Shown in pieces: positions 21,340-31,645 of a stretch of 64,000 nt of DNA. The notes below the pieces were generated by a model. That model worked only from the letters and a program-made list of their open reading frames with translations, had not been told where the DNA came from and did not search any database. This DNA is from Acinetobacter baylyi DSM 14961 = CIP 107474 (GTDB taxonomy: Bacteria > Pseudomonadota > Gammaproteobacteria > Pseudomonadales > Moraxellaceae), in the NCBI RefSeq assembly GCF_000368685.1, contig NZ_KB849625.1:310001-374000 (forward strand), in the 5' to 3' direction. The position numbers and the translations under genes were made by a program. Position 1 is the stretch's first letter, and the number at the start of each line of letters is the position of its first letter.

Positions 21340-22183
21340 AGGGTTGCTCCATCGCCAGAGAGTCGGAAAATAGAACCACAACATGATGCCCACTGGCCAG
21401 TTGTGCCGCAGGCGTTACATCAATCTCTGCAAACTCACCCGAATTTTGGCGACGAACTTTTGACACGGTTCCCACCAGATAACCCGCAGGAAAATGCTCA
21501 CCCAATCCTGAACTAAAAACCTTATCCCCTACCTGAATATTAGCACTGGTTGGCACATATTCCATTTTAAGTCGTCCCAGATCACCTGTACCTGAAACAA
21601 TCGCCCGCATACCCGTGCGCTCTAAACGTACTGATAATGAATGATCTTTATCTGAGAGCAACATGACACGGGAACTATGTGGGTAAACATTGATAATCTG
21701 GCCCATAATCCCTTTATCATCGAGTACAGTTTGTCCCACCTTTAACTGATTATTTGCACCACGGTTGATAATGATGATATGACGTAAAGGATCTGCATCT
21801 GTACCAATGACTTCCGCAATTTCCATACGCCCATCAATAATCAATGGCGTATCAAGCAAACCACGTAACCGTGTATTCTCCGCAGAAAGTTCGGACAGTT
21901 TTTGAAAACGTACCTGTGCCTGAAGTAGCTCTGCCTGCATCGCTGTATTTTCACGGCGTAGCTGAGCTTCAGATTTGGTTTGTTGATTGAGCCACTCTCG
22001 CGACAATACTGGATAACTTGCCAGCGCATAAATTGGATTATACGCTGCATACAAGACATCCCTTGCAGGCTGGATTACATGAGGCATGCGCCAGTTAAAA
22101 AATAGCACTACCAGACTTGTAATGACCGCAATTATAAAAGAGCGAAAAGATGGCGGTTGTCTTGAAAAAAGATTCGGTTGCAC
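21326..22183 (-). CDS. mreC: Rod shape-determining protein MreC
   Basis: Bitopic periplasmic scaffold of the elongasome. The 285-residue protein has a cytoplasmic N-terminus, a membrane helix at about 13-30 and a coiled coil at about 65-110. This leads into the MreC beta domains with the typical VIGTDADPLRHIIIINRGAN, GIMGQI and VFSSGLGEHFPAGYLVG motifs. It lies 18 bases downstream of mreB in the usual mreBCD order. Confidence 0.95.
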   Translation of the reverse strand: MQPNLFSRQPPSFRSFIIAVITSLVVLFFNWRMPHVIQPARDVLYAAYNPIYALASYPVLSREWLNQQTKSEAQLRRENTAMQAELLQAQVRFQKLSELSAENTRLRGLLDTPLIIDGRMEIAEVIGTDADPLRHIIIINRGANNQLKVGQTVLDDKGIMGQIINVYPHSSRVMLLSDKDHSLSVRLERTGMRAIVSGTGDLGRLKMEYVPTSANIQVGDKVFSSGLGEHFPAGYLVGTVSKVRRQNSGEFAEIDVTPAAQLASGHHVVVLFSDSLAMEQPYANR

Positions 22184-22201
22184 CGCCCCGTCCTTAATAA
22201 A

Positions 22202-23290
<1,089 letters not shown>

Positions 23291-23372
23291 CTAAATGTGA
23301 TGCTTTGAACAAGTCAATCGCTTATTATAAGCCACATTATTTGCAAATTTTCATACAGACTTAGGTGATGTT

Positions 23373-23684
23373 ATGTCTACATCGGATGCTCAGCATTCAG
23401 ATTTAAATGCACAAACCGTATCGCAAATCGCCAATCTTGCTCGATTGTCGCTGAATGATACGCAATCTGCCGAATATGCTCAAAGTCTAAATAAAATTTT
23501 AGACATGATGGAAAGCTTAAAAAGTATCGATACTGATGGTGTTGAGCCACTCAAGAGTCCGTTTGATACTGCGCAGCCGTTGCGCCAAGATGCGGTAACG
23601 GAAACTAATCATCGTGAAGAATATCAAGCAGTTGCTCCAGCAACCGAAGCTGGACTGTATCTGGTTCCTCGCGTAATCGAATAA
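23373..23684 (+). CDS. gatC: Asp-tRNA(Asn)/Glu-tRNA(Gln) amidotransferase subunit C
   Basis: Small subunit of the GatCAB amidotransferase, which converts mischarged Glu-tRNA(Gln) or Asp-tRNA(Asn) to the correct aminoacyl-tRNA. The 103-residue protein has the family's ARLSLNDTQSAEYAQSLNKILDMM helix and the C-terminal APATEAGLYLVPRVIE. It is the first gene of gatCAB, with gatA following after 52 bases. Confidence 0.95.
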   Translation: MSTSDAQHSDLNAQTVSQIANLARLSLNDTQSAEYAQSLNKILDMMESLKSIDTDGVEPLKSPFDTAQPLRQDAVTETNHREEYQAVAPATEAGLYLVPRVIE

Positions 23685-23736
23685 TACTCTCGCTACTTAA
23701 ATTGCTTACAATTTTGAACGTAAAGAATTTTTACTT

Positions 23737-25215
23737 ATGACCGATTTACACCGCTTATCTGTTCGTGAGCTCGCCGAGGGTCTAGGCCAAGCTCAATTTT
23801 CTTCCCGCGAACTCACGCAACATTATCTGAACCGCATCGATAAAATCGACGCTCAGGTAAAAAGTTATGTCACTGTGACCCACGAACAGGCACTGGCACA
23901 GGCCGATGCTGCCGATGCATTGCGTCAGGCTGGCAATGCTGGATTCCTCACTGGCGTTCCATTGGCACATAAAGATATCTTTTGTACCAAAGGCATTAAA
24001 ACCACTGCTGGTTCTAAAATGCTCGACAACTTTATCTCGCCTTACAATGCAACTGTAGTTGAAAAAGCCAATGCAGCAGGTTTAGTGACCTTGGGCAAAC
24101 TCAATATGGATGAGTTTGCCATGGGCTCGACCTCGGAAAGCTCGTATTTTGGTGCAACGTGTAACCCATGGGCACTCGACCGTGTACCAGGCGGTTCATC
24201 GGGTGGTTCTGCTGCTGCTGTAGCAGCAGATCTTGCTCCGTTTGCCACAGGGACAGACACGGGCGGCTCTATTCGTCAGCCGGCGTCGTTTTGTGGTTTA
24301 ACAGGTTTAAAGCCAACCTACGGCCGTGTATCACGCTTTGGTATGATCGCCTATGCATCATCGCTGGATCAGGGCGGCCCAATGGCACGCTCTGCCGAAG
24401 ATTGCGCTTACCTGATGAATGTCATGGCAGGTCATGATGCCAAAGATTCAACGTCTGTCAAAAAAGACGTCGATGACTATGTAGCGAACTTAAATGCAAC
24501 AGCACTAAAAGGCCTGCGTATTGGTATTCCAAAGCAATACTTCAATGTGGCAGGCTTAGATGCCGAGGTGAAAGCGCGCGTAGAAGAATCTCTAAAAAAA
24601 CTTGAAGAGATGGGCGCGGTACTGGTCGAGATTGATCTCAGTATGACCGAAAGCTATGTACCCACTTATTACCTGATTGCACCTGCTGAAGCCTCATCGA
24701 ATCTATCGCGTTATGACGGTGTGCGTTATGGCTATCGCTGTGAAAATCCAGTCGATTTGATGGATTTATACAAGCGTTCACGCTCAGAAGGCTTTGGTGC
24801 AGAAGTACAACGCCGTATCTTGATTGGTACTTATGCCCTTTCGGCTGGCTATTATGATGCCTATTATGTGAAAGCTCAGAAAGTGCGCCGCTTAATTCAG
24901 CAAGATTTCTTAAAAGCATTTGAAAATGTAGATGTAATTGCTGCACCGTCTGCACCAACTACAGCTTATAAAATTGGTGCCGATCTCACACCAGTTGAAA
25001 TGTATTTGGGCGATATTTATACCCTTGCAGTGAACCTTGCAGGCTTACCAGCCATCAATGCACCTGTGGGCCTCGACAGCAATAATTTGCCTGTCGGTTT
25101 GCAACTGATTGGTAATTACTGGTCTGAGTCGCAATTGCTTTCGATTGTGCATCAGTACCAACAAGACACCACCTTCCACACACAACGTGCGGCAATTGCT
25201 GAGGAGAATGCCTAA
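23737..25215 (+). CDS. gatA: Glutamyl/aspartyl-tRNA amidotransferase subunit A
   Basis: Amidase subunit that releases ammonia from glutamine or asparagine. The 492-residue protein contains the amidase signature with the Ser-cisSer-Lys triad: lysine in [12 protein letters not shown] near 78 and the serines in [13 protein letters not shown] and [14 protein letters not shown] near 150-185. The stop codon shares one base with the ATG of gatB (25215), indicating translational coupling. Confidence 0.97.
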   Translation: MTDLHRLSVRELAEGLGQAQFSSRELTQHYLNRIDKIDAQVKSYVTVTHEQALAQADAADALRQAGNAGFLTGVPLAHKDIFCTKGIKTTAGSKMLDNFISPYNATVVEKANAAGLVTLGKLNMDEFAMGSTSESSYFGATCNPWALDRVPGGSSGGSAAAVAADLAPFATGTDTGGSIRQPASFCGLTGLKPTYGRVSRFGMIAYASSLDQGGPMARSAEDCAYLMNVMAGHDAKDSTSVKKDVDDYVANLNATALKGLRIGIPKQYFNVAGLDAEVKARVEESLKKLEEMGAVLVEIDLSMTESYVPTYYLIAPAEASSNLSRYDGVRYGYRCENPVDLMDLYKRSRSEGFGAEVQRRILIGTYALSAGYYDAYYVKAQKVRRLIQQDFLKAFENVDVIAAPSAPTTAYKIGADLTPVEMYLGDIYTLAVNLAGLPAINAPVGLDSNNLPVGLQLIGNYWSESQLLSIVHQYQQDTTFHTQRAAIAEENA

Positions 25216-26702
25216 TGAATAATCCTTCAAAAGCAGCTCAAAAAAAGCCAAAGTCGAACCTGATTGATGGTTGGGAAGTGGTGATCGGGATTGAGATTCA
25301 TACCCAGCTTGCAACCCAATCTAAAATTTTCTCGGGTTCTTCTACCGAATTTGGACAAGATCCGAATACGCAAGCAAGCTTGGTCGATTTGGCCATGCCA
25401 GGTGTATTGCCAGTATTAAATGAAGAAGTGGTGAATCTTGCGATCCGCTTTGGCTTGGGCATCGATGCATATATCGATCAGGCTTCTGTATTTGCACGTA
25501 AAAACTATTTCTACCCAGATTCGCCAAAAGGCTATCAGATCAGCCAGATGGACAATCCGATTGTGGGCTTGGGTCATATCGACATCCAGCTTGAAGATGG
25601 CACCGTCAAACGCATCGGTGTAACGCGTGCGCATTTGGAAGAAGATGCAGGTAAATCGATTCATGACCAGTTTGAAGGTCAGTCGGGTATCGATTTAAAC
25701 CGCGCCGGTACGCCATTGCTCGAAATTGTATCTGAACCAGATATGCGTTCGGTCGAAGAAGCGGTTGCGTATATCAAATCGATACATACGCTCGTGCGCT
25801 GGTTAGGGATTTCTGACGGTAACATGGCAGAAGGCTCATTCCGTGCCGACTGTAACGTGTCATTGCGCCGTCCGGGCGATGCATTTGGTACCCGCTGTGA
25901 GCTGAAAAACCTTAACTCGTTCCGTTTTATCGAGCAAGCGATCAATGTCGAAATTGAGCGCCAGATGGAAATTTTGGAATGGGGCGGTACGATTGATCAG
26001 GAAACCCGTTTGTTTGATCCAAACAAAATGGAAACCCGCTCAATGCGTTCTAAAGAAGAAGCGAACGACTATCGCTACTTCCCAGATCCAGACTTGTTGC
26101 CTGTGATCATTGCAGATGAGCAAATTAAAGCAATTAAAGCGACTATGCCGGAGCTACCTGCTGCTCGCCGTGAACGATTTATCGCTGAATTTGCAATTAC
26201 CGAATACGATGCGCATGTACTTACCTTGTCTCGTGAAATGGCCGATTTTTATGAAGCGGTCGTGGCAGCGGCTGGCGGTGCAGCACACGGTAAAATTGCT
26301 GCAAACTGGGTGATGGGTGAATTCTCTGGGGCCTTAAATAAAGCTGGCCTAGAGCTTGCAGATTCGCCTGTGTCTGCTGAGCAATTGGGTGGCATGATTG
26401 CACGTATTGTGGATAACACCATCAGCGGTAAAATTGCAAAACAAGTCTTTGGCTTTATGTGGGATGAAGGCAAATCTGCCGATACCATTATTCAGGAAAA
26501 AAGTTTAAAGCAAGAAACTGACACAGGTGCGATTGAAGCCATTATTAAAGACGTACTTGCAGCCAATGAAAAAATGGTTGAGGAGTATAAGTCTGGTAAA
26601 GAGAAAGCTTTTAATGGCCTTGTAGGTCAAGTGATGAAAGCTTCAAAAGGCAAAGCCAACCCTGCTCAAGTGAATGAATTGATGAAGAAATTGATTGGTT
26701 AA
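25215..26702 (+). CDS. gatB: Aspartyl/glutamyl-tRNA amidotransferase subunit B
   Basis: Subunit that binds the mischarged tRNA and transfers ammonia to it. The 495-residue protein has the GatB signature ([12 protein letters not shown] near 15-28, [13 protein letters not shown] near 97 and the [17 protein letters not shown]-like segment) and a YqeY-like C-terminal tail domain ending in [17 protein letters not shown] rho-independent terminator follows directly, closing the gatCAB operon. Confidence 0.97.
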   Translation: MNNPSKAAQKKPKSNLIDGWEVVIGIEIHTQLATQSKIFSGSSTEFGQDPNTQASLVDLAMPGVLPVLNEEVVNLAIRFGLGIDAYIDQASVFARKNYFYPDSPKGYQISQMDNPIVGLGHIDIQLEDGTVKRIGVTRAHLEEDAGKSIHDQFEGQSGIDLNRAGTPLLEIVSEPDMRSVEEAVAYIKSIHTLVRWLGISDGNMAEGSFRADCNVSLRRPGDAFGTRCELKNLNSFRFIEQAINVEIERQMEILEWGGTIDQETRLFDPNKMETRSMRSKEEANDYRYFPDPDLLPVIIADEQIKAIKATMPELPAARRERFIAEFAITEYDAHVLTLSREMADFYEAVVAAAGGAAHGKIAANWVMGEFSGALNKAGLELADSPVSAEQLGGMIARIVDNTISGKIAKQVFGFMWDEGKSADTIIQEKSLKQETDTGAIEAIIKDVLAANEKMVEEYKSGKEKAFNGLVGQVMKASKGKANPAQVNELMKKLIG

Positions 26703-26720
26703 GCTAATCTAGTTTCAAAG

Positions 26721-26747
26721 AAAACCCGCTTTAGAGCGGGTTTTCTT
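26721..26747 (+). terminator. gatCAB terminator
   Basis: Stem AAAACCCGCT/AGCGGGTTTT with a 4-base loop, followed by TTCTTATT, starts 18 bases after the gatB stop. Confidence 0.93.
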
Positions 26748-26756
26748 ATTCAGAGG

Positions 26757-26966
26757 TTAATAAAAACTCTCTTCTTCGACTAAAACATTTTTAACATAAA
26801 GTCGTGGCGTATCAACCTCATAAATACCTTTTAGAAGTTGGGCTGCTTGTGCTTGGTCAAATGATTTTTTAACAGATAAACCAAAGCTTAAAGATGAATA
26901 AAATTGTGCTGCTTCATCACTAATAGTATTGCCCATAGCAATTTTACAATCGACATGCTTAATAAC
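26757..26966 (-). pseudogene. C-terminal remnant of a CHAT/caspase-like protease protein
   Basis: The minus strand is open from 26966 to the stop at 26757-26759, about 69 codons, with an internal ATG at 26934-26936 that would give 59 residues. The translation begins VDCKIAMGNTISDEAA, then FYSSLSFGLSVKKSFDQA and ends with DTPRLYVKNV. I recognise this as the last 60-70 residues of CHAT or caspase-like (peptidase C14-related) domains: the VDCxIGM strand, an AAxxFYxxLxxGxSVxxAF helix and a TPxLYV terminus. The catalytic His and Cys, which lie further upstream in such domains, are absent. A stop codon precedes the segment and a lipoprotein gene begins soon after. It is best read as a decayed fragment, although a short expressed peptide cannot be excluded. 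Confidence 0.6.
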
Positions 26967-27014
26967 TTATTTTAAAAAAAGAGTATTATCTTCTTTTAAT
27001 AAATATATCCAAAC

Positions 27015-27599
27015 TTAAAGTCCTTGTAATTGAGCCTCACACCCAGCCCATTCATTAATATTACGCAGATATTTCAATGGTTTTAGCTCAACTCTTTCAC
27101 CTGTAGATAAAACTTCTTGAACTTCTAAAGAACATTCATTACCACCTTTATGATCAAGCAGCTCATAATTTTTGTTTGATCCAAACTTATAAACTGCCTC
27201 TACACTACAACCACGTAACTCTGTACCAGTGTGATAACTTTTATATGCACTTAAAGCAATAAAACGTTCTGCTGGTATTTTAAATTCTGCAAATTGAATC
27301 TTTTTAGGTGGAAAAGGCATATTTAACAACTTAGATTTATACCGAACCTCTCCACCTAATACGCCGATACTTTCAACTTCTGGTGACATTAAAAACTTGG
27401 GTTGCATTGAGGTTATACATCCATTCGGATATAGTCTTACACTAAAATTTCGGCCTTGCTCTATACGAATATTACTAGCTAAACTATCAACTGAATCTTG
27501 ATATAATTTATGGCCAATTAATTTTTTTGATTGGTTCACAACGCTAGCCGTACAACCAGCAAGCATTGTAATTACAAAAGTTAGCAATATTTTTTTCAT
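27015..27599 (-). CDS. Putative lipoprotein of unknown function
   Basis: A 194-residue protein with a lipoprotein signal: MKKILLTFVITMLAGC, lipobox LAGC and lipidated cysteine at 16. The mature part has a mixed alpha/beta composition and two further cysteine pairs (C in NGCIT, RGCSV, NECSL and AGCEA), which may form disulfides in the periplasm. I recognise no domain. Base composition is more A/T rich than the gatCAB genes, fitting an accessory region. It has its own upstream region and no obvious operon partner. Confidence 0.75.
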   Translation of the reverse strand: MKKILLTFVITMLAGCTASVVNQSKKLIGHKLYQDSVDSLASNIRIEQGRNFSVRLYPNGCITSMQPKFLMSPEVESIGVLGGEVRYKSKLLNMPFPPKKIQFAEFKIPAERFIALSAYKSYHTGTELRGCSVEAVYKFGSNKNYELLDHKGGNECSLEVQEVLSTGERVELKPLKYLRNINEWAGCEAQLQGL

Positions 27600-27712
27600 G
27601 CGTTATAAAAGAAAACTAAAATTAGTGAAAATTCTAACAAACAACATTACTTATACAAGGTATCTTAGCTGTTATTTTGATTGTTTGATAAAGGCCAGCA
27701 TCAAAAGAATCA

Positions 27713-28237
27713 TTACTGCCCTCCTAGCACACCCAACTTACCCAATACCCCCGGCGTCAAAAACGTCATCGCCACTTTGTTTAAATCAATATAACGTAGT
27801 GTTCCTTGTAACTGCTGTTTCACTGCCGGATCTTTTACAATCTCTTCACCTGCATTTTGTCCCAATTGCTGAAAACTTTGCCCCACTGCCTGCAAGCCTT
27901 CGGTTTGAATCACATTTTTAGTCTGTGCCGAACATTGATCGATAATAATGCGTTGCAAAACTTGTGCAAGCTTTTGGTCAAGCTGATCTTTTTGTTCAGC
28001 GCTCACATTACTAAATGCTTTTAAATCGGGATGCACAGACAACGCCGCATAAGTCCATTGCAACACCGTCGTTTTATCGGCTGCTGTGGTCGATTTCACC
28101 AAGCAATCACTCAACTGATCCACCGCAGGGCCAGCATTTGCCATTTGAGTTGCTCCAAACATGGCCGCTATAAGTGTAAAGGCACACGCAATGGTAGAAC
28201 GTTTCTGCCCCAATAATGAATCACGATGCTGCAACAT
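27713..28237 (-). CDS. Exported protein of unknown function
   Basis: A 174-residue protein with a signal peptide (hydrophobic AFTLIAAMFGATQMANA at about 19-35, cleavage after ANA). The mature part is helical, with two cysteines (DCLVKS and DQCSAQ), a Gln-rich central helix and a hydrophobic C-terminus ending in LGKLGVLGG. GGAG lies 8 bases before the ATG. The distribution of this type of protein looks Acinetobacter-like, but I cannot name a family or function. Confidence 0.75.
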   Translation of the reverse strand: MLQHRDSLLGQKRSTIACAFTLIAAMFGATQMANAGPAVDQLSDCLVKSTTAADKTTVLQWTYAALSVHPDLKAFSNVSAEQKDQLDQKLAQVLQRIIIDQCSAQTKNVIQTEGLQAVGQSFQQLGQNAGEEIVKDPAVKQQLQGTLRYIDLNKVAMTFLTPGVLGKLGVLGGQ

Positions 28238-28355
28238 AAGTTTTACTCCAATCTACAATTGCCTACTTTTAGCATATTTAGATTCATTCGATCTGTAACT
28301 TGGCTGTAAACAGTATTCATCCCGATCATCACTCCAACTTCAGAGCATAGTAGTA

Positions 28356-29414
28356 CTATAACGAAGCTGATGTTTCAGCGTTAAGACATTCTTCTGCATT
28401 GAAAACATTGGCTTGAATCTGGATCAGTTGACGTTTACCTTGCTGACCATTCATACGCCAATGGGCAATTTTAATATTATCAACCAGTGCAATATCTCCC
28501 TTTTCCCAGTTCAGTAAAAATGCATCTTTATATAAATTATTGAAAAAACTTGATTTATCTGAATCGGACCAGTTTAAATTTTCTCCATCAGAGGTACGCA
28601 TTTCCCATGAAAGATTCATACCATTTGCAGTGGCATCACCTACTATTTCTCCGCGCCCCTCGAATTGATGAATTGCTGCCTGATGTGCATAAGAATTCGT
28701 ATTTTTAGCAAATGCCCAGGGTTGTAAACAAGGTTTCTTAGTTTCTGGATGATAAATAACTAACGGGCTTTTTTCTAGAATCAGTTTTGCAGTTTTATCG
28801 GACTGCTGCTCCACTTGAAAAGGACTGTTCTTTAAAAGTAATTTATCTATTAGATTGATAGGCCGACTAGAAACATAATAAAAATAATTCCACGCAGTCT
28901 GATAATAATTTTGCGTGTCCCTATCAAAATTTTGCCAGATTTGCTGTAAATCGTTAAATCCTGTTTCTGCAAGATATTCCGATGGTTCCTGACAGTAAAG
29001 CGATAAGTAATGGCAACGAGTTGATTGAATTCCACCTTCAACATGAGGGCCTTGTACAGAATTGTCTACAGGACCAAGTTGTACTGTATTTTTACCCAGA
29101 TAACGTCGATAATCCCCTGCACCCAATAAATTTTCACTATACTTACGCATCAAGGAGGCTAACCATCCAGGTAAATTCGGATTGAATGCATTCCATGCTT
29201 TTAATTGTAATGATTGCTGAACTAATATTTCAAATTGTTGAATATTATGAATTTGAAATCCTCTAAAAACCAAAATTCCTGTCTGGTGTAGTTGATCAAA
29301 AATTTCCACGCGAAAAGACTCAAATAATGTTTTTAGATCAGAAAATTGGTTATTATCATTTTTAGCTTGATAAAGCTTAGCAAAAGAGCAAAGTGGCTCT
29401 AAAAGTAATTCCAT
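28356..29414 (-). CDS. TauD/TfdA-family Fe(II)/2-oxoglutarate-dependent dioxygenase
   Basis: Probable non-haem iron oxygenase that couples 2-oxoglutarate decarboxylation to hydroxylation of an unknown small molecule. The ATG at 29414 has GAGGA 5 bases upstream; the longer frame needs a TTG. In the 352-residue protein the facial triad can be placed: GPHVEGG supplies His124 and Glu126 (HxE in place of the commoner HxD), and DNIKIAHWR supplies the distal His near 318. A TauD-like arginine lies shortly after it. The 28356-29620 region has no partner pathway genes, so the substrate cannot be inferred. The size and HxE form are closer to SyrP/clavaminate-synthase-like members than to taurine dioxygenase itself. 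Confidence 0.8.
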   Translation of the reverse strand: MELLLEPLCSFAKLYQAKNDNNQFSDLKTLFESFRVEIFDQLHQTGILVFRGFQIHNIQQFEILVQQSLQLKAWNAFNPNLPGWLASLMRKYSENLLGAGDYRRYLGKNTVQLGPVDNSVQGPHVEGGIQSTRCHYLSLYCQEPSEYLAETGFNDLQQIWQNFDRDTQNYYQTAWNYFYYVSSRPINLIDKLLLKNSPFQVEQQSDKTAKLILEKSPLVIYHPETKKPCLQPWAFAKNTNSYAHQAAIHQFEGRGEIVGDATANGMNLSWEMRTSDGENLNWSDSDKSSFFNNLYKDAFLLNWEKGDIALVDNIKIAHWRMNGQQGKRQLIQIQANVFNAEECLNAETSASL

Positions 29415-29620
29415 GTCATTCCTCAAATAAAAAAAATTTATTCCAGTCTCAATCAGCTAAACAGCTCATCATGGTCCATTGATTACAAATATCAATAATT
29501 GGTCTAAAACTATAGTCTTGTTCAAATATATTTTGGTTTAGATGATAAACGGTTGATCCTATTGATGCTCTCAGTACCAGATTGATAAAATTGTGCTGGG
29601 TTTATGAGTAGATATAACGC

Positions 29621-30397
29621 TTAACCCTGACCTGTATAATTCCATGCTTCAGGAATATTGGGCTGCTTTGGTACTTGATTCAAATCAATATTTAAGTCGC
29701 GACTGCCTTTATAAGATTTTTCACCCGAATCGGATGCTGGTGATACATCTAAACGATAGCGATAGCGATAACGAAATTGCCACAACATCGGTTTGATCGG
29801 ATGAATATCCAGACTAAGGCCATCCTCATCGTGACACTGATCTTTAGCGCGCTTATAGTCTTGCTCAGAAAAACACGCTCGAACCATACGACTAAAACTA
29901 AATGGATAATTTTCAATAAATCGATGTATCTGACCTAAATCCTTTAGCTCATAAAAACTGGCTTGTTCTATATTTGCTCCACCACCCGAATACATTTCTG
30001 AAAACTGATCGATGATTGCAATCGCATAACGCTGTTGAGTGAGCGGAAAAAGTTTGGGAAATACATATTCCCTGTGATCAGCGTCATCGCTAGCAACTGT
30101 CACGATATTCCACTGTCGAATCAATTTATAACCCATTGCTGTCGGCTTAAATTGTGCAATATCATTACGACTTGATAACACCCACAAATTCTGGTCTGAA
30201 GTTTTTAGGCTTCTCCATTGCACACCTTTTTTGCATAGATCTTTGAATTGTTTACAGAGTTGATCTTGAGTCGTCTGGTTAAGTTGTCCAGTTTTGAAAT
30301 CGAGAATGTGTAAAGGTGCAGCAAAAACAGATGCACCAAAGCAGGCGAATGCAGCCATTAAAATTATTCCACCCAAACCAATCTTATGCTTAAACAT
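29621..30397 (-). CDS. Exported protein of unknown function
   Basis: With the ATG at 30397 (AAAGGA 7 bases upstream) the product is 258 residues and starts with a clean signal peptide, MFKHKIGLGGIILMAAF then CFGASVFAAP. An upstream in-frame start would overlap the preceding gene and bury the signal peptide, so I reject it. The mature protein is rich in aromatic residues, has four cysteines and a repeated RYRYRYR stretch near 215. No domain is recognised. It lies 37 bases after the DUF1176 gene and is probably co-transcribed with it, suggesting a shared periplasmic role. Confidence 0.75.
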   Translation of the reverse strand: MFKHKIGLGGIILMAAFACFGASVFAAPLHILDFKTGQLNQTTQDQLCKQFKDLCKKGVQWRSLKTSDQNLWVLSSRNDIAQFKPTAMGYKLIRQWNIVTVASDDADHREYVFPKLFPLTQQRYAIAIIDQFSEMYSGGGANIEQASFYELKDLGQIHRFIENYPFSFSRMVRACFSEQDYKRAKDQCHDEDGLSLDIHPIKPMLWQFRYRYRYRLDVSPASDSGEKSYKGSRDLNIDLNQVPKQPNIPEAWNYTGQG

Positions 30398-30434
30398 TGT
30401 GTTTCCTTTGGCTATTTTTATACTCACAACATGA

Positions 30435-31514
30435 TCATTTAACCACTGCTTCAATCTGATCCAGTTCCCATACACCACCAGCGGCCAGGCCTTTACACAT
30501 GCCTGTCCACATATCTTGATTTTGTACATATTTTTGGCCGTTCCAGATCCAAGATTGACTCATCCAGCAATCTCCAATTCCTCGACCTTTTTGTGCACTA
30601 CTAATTATGCCAGATGCGATGTCTGAAGCAGACTGCGTTATATAAGTAGCCGGGCCTGTTAGCGATTGATTGAGCACCCAAGCGCCATAACCTTCATTAT
30701 ATGCACCGCGCCAGCATAGTGTTGTAGCCAGTACTTTATTATTGGTCAATTTATATAGTTCAATCGACTGCGCTGTGATGGCATCGCTATCAAAGTCATA
30801 CACTCCTTCACAAAATCCATCTTCTTTGGGTGTAGGCTGGGCAGCCATCAACAACTTATACAGTGAAGCATATTGTTTATTTTTAGGATTAAGTGTCAAA
30901 TAAGGCTGATCGGCTGTTTTGACTTTTTTGATTACCAATTTTGGCTGAGGCATCAATACTTTGGAGTCATCAGATTTACCCTTTTTCACCAATGCGCCTA
31001 CAGTACCAATACGCTTTTGAAAATCATCAACTTTAAGCAATGCCGCAGTCATGCCAGAATCTGAAATTTTCCATACATAATGATTATTTTTAAAAACAAT
31101 ATCGACTTTTTGTGTCGCTTGTTGCAGTAATCCATTGACCTGAGCTGTAGAGAGCTTACCCATTAATGGAGAGTCTACGCCCTTTACGCTCACTGTCCCT
31201 AGATCTTTGCCATTGACATAAAAACGGATATTTTTAATCTTATTAGCTGCGAATGTTTCCTGATCGTCCCCTGCCAATGCAAACTCTGCTTGTACTGGCT
31301 GTTTTGAACCTGCCTCACGAGTGAGTAAGATCGATGCAGGTTGTTGACTACCATCGTCACTTTGATAACCTGCAGCCCGACAAGTTCCTGTGTTGCTACA
31401 ATACACTTCCCAGTCCTGATGATAAAAAGAAAGACCTTTAATCTCTTGAGCGAATGCAAAGCAACTGATTGCCATAAGGCCACAACCTGACACTATTTTT
31501 TTTAGATGAATCAT
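30435..31514 (-). CDS. DUF1176 domain-containing exported protein
   Basis: A 359-residue secreted or periplasmic protein with a signal peptide (1-22, ending CFAFAQ). The mature sequence has the DUF1176 pattern: an early DWEVYCSNTGTCRAAGY segment, a central FYVNGKDLGTV strand with paired half-domains, and a C-terminal WCWRGAYNEGYGAWV-like region with the GIGDCWMSQSWIWNG motif, rich in Trp and Cys. Similar proteins are found in many Proteobacteria but their function is not established. It leads a two-gene unit. Confidence 0.82.
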   Translation of the reverse strand: MIHLKKIVSGCGLMAISCFAFAQEIKGLSFYHQDWEVYCSNTGTCRAAGYQSDDGSQQPASILLTREAGSKQPVQAEFALAGDDQETFAANKIKNIRFYVNGKDLGTVSVKGVDSPLMGKLSTAQVNGLLQQATQKVDIVFKNNHYVWKISDSGMTAALLKVDDFQKRIGTVGALVKKGKSDDSKVLMPQPKLVIKKVKTADQPYLTLNPKNKQYASLYKLLMAAQPTPKEDGFCEGVYDFDSDAITAQSIELYKLTNNKVLATTLCWRGAYNEGYGAWVLNQSLTGPATYITQSASDIASGIISSAQKGRGIGDCWMSQSWIWNGQKYVQNQDMWTGMCKGLAAGGVWELDQIEAVVK

Positions 31515-31645
31515 TTGGAATTCTCATCAATTTATTATGAATCTATTTATTATTCTAAAACCTTTTTGAGTGGAACAGTCATACACGCTTGTATTAAAAA
31601 TATGCTAGCTTTAAAACAGCTATTTTATTGGGATCGCTCCTTATA

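Noticed and set aside
24042-26488. Several 60-106 codon open frames opposite or within gatA and gatB.
   Set aside because: They are shadows of conserved coding sequence in the same region.
27598-27921. A 107-codon plus-strand open frame starting opposite the lipoprotein start codon.
   Set aside because: Its second half is antisense to the exported protein gene at 27713-28237, it lacks a ribosome site and its sequence is not protein-like.
30398-30529. A 44-codon N-terminal extension of the exported protein encoded at 29621-30397.
   Set aside because: It would overlap the DUF1176 gene and hide a clean signal peptide. The ATG at 30397 has its own ribosome site.
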